A program made the position numbers and the translations under genes. From assembly GCF_000002865.3 (NCBI RefSeq), contig NW_001865086.1:42738-53745 (forward strand): a stretch of DNA of 11,008 bases. Direction: 5' to 3'. A model generated the notes under the pieces. The model made no database searches. It was not told the origin of the DNA and saw only the letters and a program-made list of their open reading frames with translations. This DNA comes from Monosiga brevicollis MX1. Lineage: Eukaryota; Opisthokonta; Choanoflagellata; Craspedida; Salpingoecidae. Position 1 is the first letter of the stretch. Each line of letters opens with the position of its first letter. This document shows positions 1-6,700 of the stretch, one piece after another.

Positions 1-455
1 TCATCTCCCTCTCTCTAAGTTCATCTCTCTCTCTCTAAATCTCCCTCTCTCTAAGTCTCTCTAAATTTCTCTCTCTCTCTCTCTCTCTCTCTAAATCTCC
101 TCTAAATCTCTAAATCTCTAAATCTCTAAATTTCTCTCTAAATCTCTCTCTCTAAATCCCTCTCTCTCAATCTCTCGCTCTCTCTAAATCTCTCTCTCTA
201 AATCTCTCTCTCTCAATCTCTCGCTCTCTCTAAATCTCTCTCTCTAAATCTCTCTCTCTAAATCCCTCTCTCTCTAAATCTCTCTCTCTAAATCTCTCTC
301 TCTAAATCCCTCTCTCTCAATCTCTCGCTCTCTCTAAATCTCTCTCTCTAAATCTCTCTCTCTCAATCTCTCGCTCTCTCTAAATCTCTCTCTCTAAATC
401 TCTCTCTCTAAATCCCTCTCTCTCTAAATCTCTCTCTCTAAATCTCTCTCTCTCT
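1..455. repeat. CT-rich satellite (CTCTCTCTCTAAAT-type unit) with 150-bp higher-order period
   Basis: The first 455 bases are almost entirely short CT runs separated by TAAAT, CAAT or CGCT punctuation, with a basic unit of about 12-16 bp. Reading by ten-base blocks, 151-300 is identical to 301-450, so the punctuation pattern itself repeats with an exact 150-bp period. Identity extends left to about position 133 and ends at about 453. No gene or open frame is supported inside. The block starts at the window edge and probably continues beyond it. Confidence 0.9.
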
Positions 456-528
456 TACTTAGGGGAGAGATGGGCAGAGCGCAGTAGAAGAGGTGAATTT
501 ATGTGCCTGCGTGTGTCTCAGGGAGTTT

Positions 529-529
<1 letters not shown>

Positions 530-567
<38 letters not shown>
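530..567. repeat. (CA)n dinucleotide microsatellite
   Basis: About 18 uninterrupted CA/AC dinucleotides. It lies between the CT satellite and the putative terminal exon at 628-844, so it may be intronic to that plus-strand gene. Confidence 0.95.
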
Positions 568-570
<3 letters not shown>

Positions 571-627
571 CGTGCGGCGCAACTCGCGGGCGTTGGCATC
601 AATATGAGACGTTGTCACCGTCAACAG

Positions 628-844
628 TCAAACGGCCAGCGTGACTGTGTCAGCCTTTGACAGCATTTCGTTGACGGCTGCCAACGAGCTCTCCCTCTCG
701 GGGAACGCAATAGTTATGGATAACCTTCCGGTGCTGGCGGCTGATGCAGGGGCAGCCGCCTTTCAGCTCTGCGCTTGTGCTTCGGGCCAGCTCTACCGCG
801 TGGCAAGCGGTGCCGCTTGTGCTACGGGCGTGTCTCTTTGCTAA
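628..844 (+). CDS. Putative 3'-terminal exon of an unrecognised plus-strand gene (partial)
   Basis: An open frame runs to a TAA at 842-844. An acceptor-like CAACAG ends at 627, and the nearest in-frame stop upstream is TGA at 605-607, so the frame must be entered by splicing or be only a fragment. The first part is rich in Ser, Thr, Val, Ala and Leu in short alternating stretches (VTVSAFDSISLTAANELSLS), as in repetitive beta-structured proteins. The end is Cys-rich (QLCACASGQLYRV, then CATGVSLC). I do not recognise the family. Composition looks coding, unlike the flanking repeats. Upstream exons would lie left of the satellite or outside the window. It could instead be a relic. Confidence 0.35.
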
Positions 845-1483
845 GTAACCCGCCATATCCGCAGTCCAAGCTTGTTGTCCCTTGGACGTGTTTCGCGTAA
901 ACATGTTGATATGATGTCTGTGGATGTTCCAGTCGTCTCCTCTCTTCTTCTCTGAACTTGAGCTCGTACCTGTCGCCTTGAAACCAAGTCGATTTTGATT
1001 TTGATTTTTGTTTTTTTTTCTTTACAATGTTAAAGAGAAAAGCACAGTGTGCTAAGCGCCGAAAGCCGTGAATGGAGCGGTCTTCGAAGCATCCTCAATG
1101 CCAGTGCGATGTCTGAAGGTTTGGCAGTTGGCAAGCATAAAAACGTATTTTGACTGGCAGGCAGACGCTTCCTTCACCTGCCTACGTCGCAGAGTTGCCA
1201 AGCGCGATCCAGAGAGTGCAGGGGTTGCGATGTGATGATCGCCCACACAAGCCGGGCGCCGAAATGAATCGTGAGGCACAGTTCGGCCTCTGTGATCTCA
1301 GAGTAAAGCGAGCACAACGCGCCGCGGACTTTGTGGCTGTGGCACGGGAAGAAGCCGAGATGATGCGCATCCAAGAACGATATTATTCACGCATCACTCC
1401 AGTCAGTCCACGGTCGCGTTCAAATGCTCAAAAGCGAATCATGCGAGCAGAGAGGAAAGGATCTCAACACCAAAACCGAATGT
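845..1483. other. Intergenic stretch, no gene recognised
   Basis: Contains a T-rich tract at about 989-1022 (GATTTTGATTTTGATTTTTG followed by nine T). A plus-strand open frame from 1150 includes a helical, charged stretch (about 1264-1385) but shows no family resemblance and continues as antisense of the PARP pseudogene tail. No tRNA, promoter motif or clear polyadenylation signal was seen. Confidence 0.5.
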
Positions 1484-2556
1484 TCACACGGCCTCGAGTT
1501 TGGCATCATTCGATCGTGTATAGGACACCACCAGCTCGGGATAGATGTGTGTATGGTCGTAGATGGCCACCTTGCGAAATTCGCCACACGGTGTAGCGAT
1601 CACCGAGTCATGTCTGTAGAAAAGGTCACAGGCAATCGTCGTGTCAGGTCCAAAGTCGACCAGAGGTACTCGCGGCTCAGAACCAACATGCAACGTGTCT
1701 GTCCGGCGCACCGCTCATTGTCTGGTGCGCCTGGCAAGAGCAGTGGGGCCAGTGCTCCACAAGGTGGTGCTTCATGGACCTAGGCATGACCCAACAAAAC
1801 TCGCGTGACAATAAGCATGCGCTCGCCATCGAGTCCACCATTGGTGTCCTGATGACTCTCTAAAGTCATACACAAAAGCGCATCTGGTATCAGAGAACAG
1901 CAGCGCATTTCGATCAAATCAGTCGCAGTTTCAAACCCCACCTTGCCAAAAATGATCGAACAAGTAAACGCCAAGAACATAACTTGTGAAAGCCCGCGCG
2001 GCTACCAGCAAAGGGATGGTCGCGGCCCAAGCGCACAATCTTATCGCGCAGCGATTGCTCGGACATGAAGCAGCCGGCGCCTTGACAGGGTGTATCACGA
2101 AGCAAAGCTGGACAGCCCGAGAGCACATCCGAGGTGGTGGTGACAAGTCGATTATAGTGCTCCTATCTTGTGAGGCGGTGCAGCATCTCCCGTCGCTTGC
2201 TGCTGTACCGTTCCCACAGCACGGGGGTTTTGCACACGTGCCACCCGCTGCCCTGCAGCGTTACCTGGTCCTAGCCCGTCAGCACTCAGCTGCTGCTGCG
2301 GTTCAGCCACCTAGTCACACAATAAATTCAAATCAGTCGGCTTGTCAAGATAAAAAGAACAATCTTAGTATGACGATGTCAGCAAGCAACGCACCTCTGA
2401 CACGAGCTCGCACACGTCGCACAAAACGTCAATGGCTGGCCCAGCAACTTGGGCGCTGCACACTCTGCCCGGTGCTGAAGAGAGTTGGGCGCTGCTTGAA
2501 ATCTCTTGCAAGCAGGCCCTTGTTTCCTTGTACAAACCGCTCGTCGCCTCGCACAC
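1484..2556 (-). pseudogene. Partial tandem copy of the kinase-tail and PARP exons (pseudogene)
   Basis: This segment repeats, in the same order and strand, the last four exons of the intact gene at 3648-8921. The corresponding blocks are 2395-2556 (kinase tail), 1942-2310 (PARP N-terminal part), 1712-1857 (PARP middle) and 1484-1613 (PARP end). Most splice junctions are retained. It is broken in several ways. Two indels fall in the first block. The second has an extra C in a C run at about 2228-2233, an in-frame TAG (CTC ACA AGA TAG) and further indels around the NAD-binding His. The third has TAG at 1780-1782, where the intact copy has His. The last block is open (HDSVIATPCGEF ... YPELVVSYT), but the catalytic Glu is Lys (codon 1571-1573). 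Exonic divergence is substantial and introns are mostly unalignable, so the duplication is not recent. No kinase core or ankyrin exons precede it. Confidence 0.85.
2395..2556 (-). pseudogene. Pseudo-exon: copy of kinase-tail exon with compensating indels
   Basis: Matches the intact exon 4521-4691. It begins VCEATSGLYKETRA and ends GPAIDVLCDVCELVSE, flanked by the same AG acceptor and GTGCGT donor. A 1-nt deletion after the Ala codon and an 8-nt deletion further on sum to -9. The middle is therefore read in a shifted frame while the exon stays open, 54 codons against 57. The shifted frame still carries the ancestral FKQRPTLFS motif. Confidence 0.8.
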
Positions 2557-2577
2557 CTGCACACAAACACCACATGT

Positions 2578-2578
2578 C

Positions 2579-2644
<66 letters not shown>

Positions 2645-2659
2645 AACAACAACAACAAG
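2578..2659. repeat. (CAA)n trinucleotide microsatellite
   Basis: About 27 CAA units on the plus strand with one CAATAA interruption near 2641. It lies immediately upstream, in transcription sense, of the duplicated kinase-tail pseudo-exon. Homology to the intact gene is not visible on its far side, so it sits at or near the duplication breakpoint. Confidence 0.95.
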
Positions 2660-3647
2660 ATTCGCCTCGGGCGAGAGGTCAGTCACCGGGTTTCAACTGT
2701 TGGAATATAGCAAACTTCCAATGCTTCTTGGGTTGCTGTCAACTCGGCCATACTGCGCTTTGCCATCTAGTCCAAACATAGCATGCCATTCATGCGAGTC
2801 CACTCGATGCAACAGTCGAGACGACACCTTGGTTTGCACACGGTCATTTGCTCGGCCGTGTCTCCAGAGTGCCGAGCTTGAGTGTGGATTAGGCTGCCAA
2901 GAGCGCTGGTCGTCTCGGCCAAGAGTCGATGAATTACAACCGCCGTCATCCAGAAGGTCGCGGCGTCCCCAAGCGTTGGCCGATACAGGTACGTGCTCGT
3001 TTGTCAATGAAATGCAGCATAGTCGCCGGGCGTGTCCAGCTTGCCTGGCTTCTCCAGCCAGCTACTCAGCCTGTGCTCCAGAAGCTTGCTTAGCAACAAA
3101 TACATGAAGATTAGCATGCTGATTTCCTGATCCATTTATGGAAAGGTATGCCGTTCATTCAGGGACAGCCAGCTGTCAGGCTCCACAGCATGTGAAAGGC
3201 CAGTTTTGGGTTTGCGAGGAAGCGGGCCGTGTTGAGGAGGCGTTTTGAAAAAAAGGTTTGAAAGACGTCCGTCGGGACGAAACAAGAAATTTGGTGGTGT
3301 CGTGAGGTCAATTGAACCAGCTGCGGTCTGCAAGCATTCATAGTGACCAGACCAAGAGGTGTTACAACAAACAAACAAACAATAACGAACAACGGTGAAC
3401 ACAAGCATATCGGACAAGACTGGCTGCAAAGACATTGCAAAGCTCGCGGGGTCGACGCATGTGCCCCCTAGAGGGAGGGCACGCCTCAGTTCGTGAAGGT
3501 GCGTATGTTAGTCAGGAAATGAAGTCGCGCCAGCTCCATAGGGGCTCCTGTGGGAAGACCCCTCATCGATAACGCTGATTGTGTGCAAAAGCATCAGGAC
3601 AAAGGGCTCTGCCGCTCACAACAAACTAGCACCTAGTCCAGCTCATC
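2660..3647. other. Spacer between intact gene and duplicated pseudogene, no gene recognised
   Basis: Open frames exist on the minus strand (about 2767-2949 and 3136-3440), but none shows a recognisable domain, and I could not align them to the kinase exon. The stretch below 3648 should hold the 3' untranslated region of the kinase-PARP gene. I see no canonical AATAAA on the minus strand there. A small CAAA run lies at 3367-3380. Confidence 0.5.
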
Positions 3648-3753
3648 CTAATTGGCCGTGTAGTATACAACCAGCTCCGGATACATTTGGGCATTCTCAA
3701 ACACAATCACCTCGTGGAATTGCCCAGAGGGTGTCGCGACAACAGAGTCATAC
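3648..3753 (-). CDS. Last exon: PARP C-terminal strands with catalytic Glu
   Basis: Follows a strong acceptor (TTTTCTTCAG) and is entered in phase 2. It encodes YDSVVATPSGQF, then HEVIVFENAQMYPELVVYY and a TAG at 3648-3650. The YDSVV and YPE motifs are diagnostic of the PARP catalytic fold. The Glu of HEVIVF (codon 3711-3713) aligns with the catalytic Glu of PARP1 and tankyrases, counting back from the YPE motif, so this copy has the H-Y-E triad rather than the H-Y-I/L form of many mono-transferases. Confidence 0.85.
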
Positions 3754-6700
3754 CTGAAGAAAATTCAATGGCAGATGCAACAAGTCAGATCAGGTGGTGG
3801 ACAGAGGTACTTTGCTGAGGGCAACATGCAACAGATGGTCGATTTTGCCCAACGCACCGCTCGTTGTTGGGCGCACTGGGCAGGAGCGGTGGCGCCAGCG
3901 CCCCAGAAGGAGGTGATGGATGGACATGGGCATGGCCCAGGAGTGCTCGCGAGATGACGAGCATTCGTTCGCCGTTGGGACCGGCACCGGCGTACTGATG
4001 ACTCTGAAACCATGTAAGCACATTGCGTCAGCACCACAGCACTTGGGTAAACAGGCGAGATTGACGGCCAGCGTTGCCATACCTTGCCGGGATGGTCGGC
4101 CAAGTAAACACCAAGACCGAATCGGTGACCAGCGCTGCTGCCAGCAAAACGCTGGTCAAGGCCCAGGCGCACAATCTTGTCGCGCAGAGATCTGTCTGGG
4201 GCGATGCCGTGGAGCAACAGGCGCTCTTGACAGGATGCATCGCGAAGCAGAGCTGGAGAGCCCGAGGGTGCATCTGATGTGGCCGTTTGGAGCTGATCAT
4301 AGTGCACTTGACTTTTGATACGATGCAACATCTCTCGTCGCTTGGCGCTGTAGCGCTCCCACAGCACGGGGTTGTGCACGCGCTCCACTCGTTGCACTGC
4401 GATATTCGCTGGTCCCCGCCCACCGGTGTTCAGCTGCTTCAGTAGCTCACCCACCTACCCACCCAGTAGATTCAAATCAGACGACTTGCGGAAGAACCAA
4501 AAAGTTAACAAGCAACGCACCTCTGAAATGAGCTCGGGCGCATCGCGCAAGACATCAATGGCTGGCCCGACTTGGGCGGCCACAGGTCGTTCTGCAATCT
4601 GCCCGGCGCTGAAAAGGCTTGGCCGTTGCTTCGGATCTGTTGCAAGCAAAGCCCGCGTTTCCTTGTACAAATCACTCGACGAATCGCACATCTGCATCAG
4701 AGAAACCAACGTGAGTTTCTATCACATTAGAGGCGCGGTGCCCAGTTGTCGTTTCAGAGAATCACAATACGCTTACCTCAGTCGCCAAGTGCGTAAAACC
4801 GAAATTTGCATTCTCTGCTCCTGCATCCCATGTGCATTTGTCAACAAGCTGATCTGTGGGTAAACGAGCAGGCGGCACCGTTTGTGGATACATGTACGTG
4901 TTGTAGACTACACAGCCAAAAGAAAAGGCATCCTGTGCCGGTCGTGCACCCACACGACCCATTCCAAATAGCACCTCTGGTGCCACATAGCCCGCCGTGC
5001 CCGACGATGCAGTGGCCGTGCATGGTAGCATAGTGGCTTCGGCTGCGGCCTTGGTAATGTCAAAATCGCCCAGCCGCACAACAGGTTGGTCCTCGTCACC
5101 GTCCAGCATCACATTGCTCAGCTTGACATCCCGATGCACCAAGCCCTTGCTATGCATAAACGCCAGGGCCGTGCGCAGCTGAGTCATCAGACTCGCAATC
5201 ACGGTCGAGGTGGCCAGGTGCCGTGCCTTGCTGAGCCACTGCTGCAAGTCACCCTGTGTACACCACGGCTGCACCAAGTAGGCGCTGGGGTGGCCACTGT
5301 GCACGTCCACGAGCGCGCCAAGGACCGGAATGATGTGTGGGTGCTCAAGCTGGCGCATGGCGCGAAGCTCGCGCAGGAATGTACGGCACTGGTCCTGCTT
5401 GTGTTGCCGGGCAAAAGCGTACTCCTTCACAGCCAAATCTTGTTCCTCAGATTCTGGTAGCGCGGCGCGGGCCTTGTAGACCTTGTGATTTTGGTTGTAA
5501 TGAAGATCAAGCTGGCCCAGGCTGGAGAGCGTCAAACCCTGGTCTACTTCGGTCATGGCCTCCAAGATCAGGCTGGCTGGAAGGTCGGGCCCAAGCACAA
5601 TGCGGAGGCGCGCTCCCAGGGTGCTCTGTTCAGGGTGCAGAAAGACCAGCAGCGCTGGAAAGTGCTGATGCAGCAGCTGGGCGAGTTCTGCGACGTGGTC
5701 CACGTGTGGCTGATCTGATAATTGTTGTCGCAAGGTATCCAGCCGTTCCTTCTTCTCTTGGAGCTTGTGTTCGAGGCTTGGACGCACGTCTTCAGGCAAA
5801 TGTTGTAAAGCCGTGTGAAATCCTTGAATCTCGGCCTGTAGTTTTGTCAGTTCCTCGTGAGCAGCAACCGATTCATCATCGACGTCTTGGTTCAAGCTGT
5901 CCACGTGCTTCATGCACGAGGTCAACACGGAGAGCGTCGTGGCCTGCCAGTCGATCATGTCTTGTAACTGCTGCAGCAGAGCTTGCGACTCGTGGTGCAC
6001 AAACGCCACGTACCAATCCTGATGCTCGTAGTCTGGAGGTGGTTGCCACTGAGCAATTTGCTCGAGACCATTTTGCTCGAGCAGGTTCAGCTTCTCGTGA
6101 GCTTGGCACAGCTCCTCCCAGGCCTCAGGCAATGTCTCGGCTGGCGGCGGTGCACTTGCATCCACGCATTGCGCGCACTGCCGTAGCGTCTCCACGCGAT
6201 GAATTGTGTCGGTGGTTCCCGCTCTTGCCACGGCGCCCAGGGCATCAATCAAGGCCAGCACGAGGCGCTTGAGGTTGCTGTTGGCGCTGGTGAGCAGCTC
6301 CTGACGCTTGGGTTCTACGCCGCTCAGAACGATGACTTTGCTCAGGGCCGCCGCCAGGTCGGTGGGTGGCGTTTTGGGCGCGATCACTGGCGTGGTGGGT
6401 GGAGCAGGGCATGCTGCCAGCACGGTCTGAAGCTCAAGAAAAGCTGGCTGCAGCTCAAAACCAGCAGTGACATCATGCAGCTCTTGGAGCACTGATTCTA
6501 GGCTGTCAGTGTTTGAGTCCAATTGACCCAAGCGGCTGTTCAACGCTTCGGGCGCTGCCAGTGCCTGGTCGAGCGCACCGAGGGCCTGGGTAATGGTCGC
6601 CTGAAAGGCAGCCCAGTCCATGGCAGGAAACTCTGGTGGGGCTTCATCAATGGTTTTGCGGATTGAAGCAACTGCCTTTGCAAGATTGGGGTTTTGTTTG

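Noticed and set aside
1-455. CRISPR array or telomeric repeat
   Set aside because: There are no unique spacers between constant repeats, the unit is pure low-complexity CT, and it does not match a TTAGGG-type telomere.
1150-1596. 148-codon plus-strand frame with a helical charged stretch
   Set aside because: No recognisable family, and its second half is antisense to the conserved PARP C-terminal pseudo-exon. Kept only as a note in the intergenic entry.
2365-2686. Frames with poly-Leu, poly-Val and poly-Asn tracts
   Set aside because: All three are readings of the CAA/TTG microsatellite. They are not transmembrane or polyAsn proteins.
2767-2949. Possible remnant of kinase subdomain IX in the spacer (GDAATFWMTAVVIHRLLA)
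   Set aside because: The resemblance to DAFSFGCVVY needs an insertion and is not supported by the DNA alignment with the intact exon.
1986-3107. 373-codon plus-strand open frame with a poly-Thr tract
   Set aside because: It is antisense to the PARP pseudogene for much of its length, and its Thr run is just the CAA microsatellite read in one frame. No domain is seen.
5337-6272. 311-codon plus-strand open frame opposite the kinase exon
   Set aside because: It is the antisense shadow of the large GC-leaning exon. The minus strand carries unambiguous kinase motifs there.
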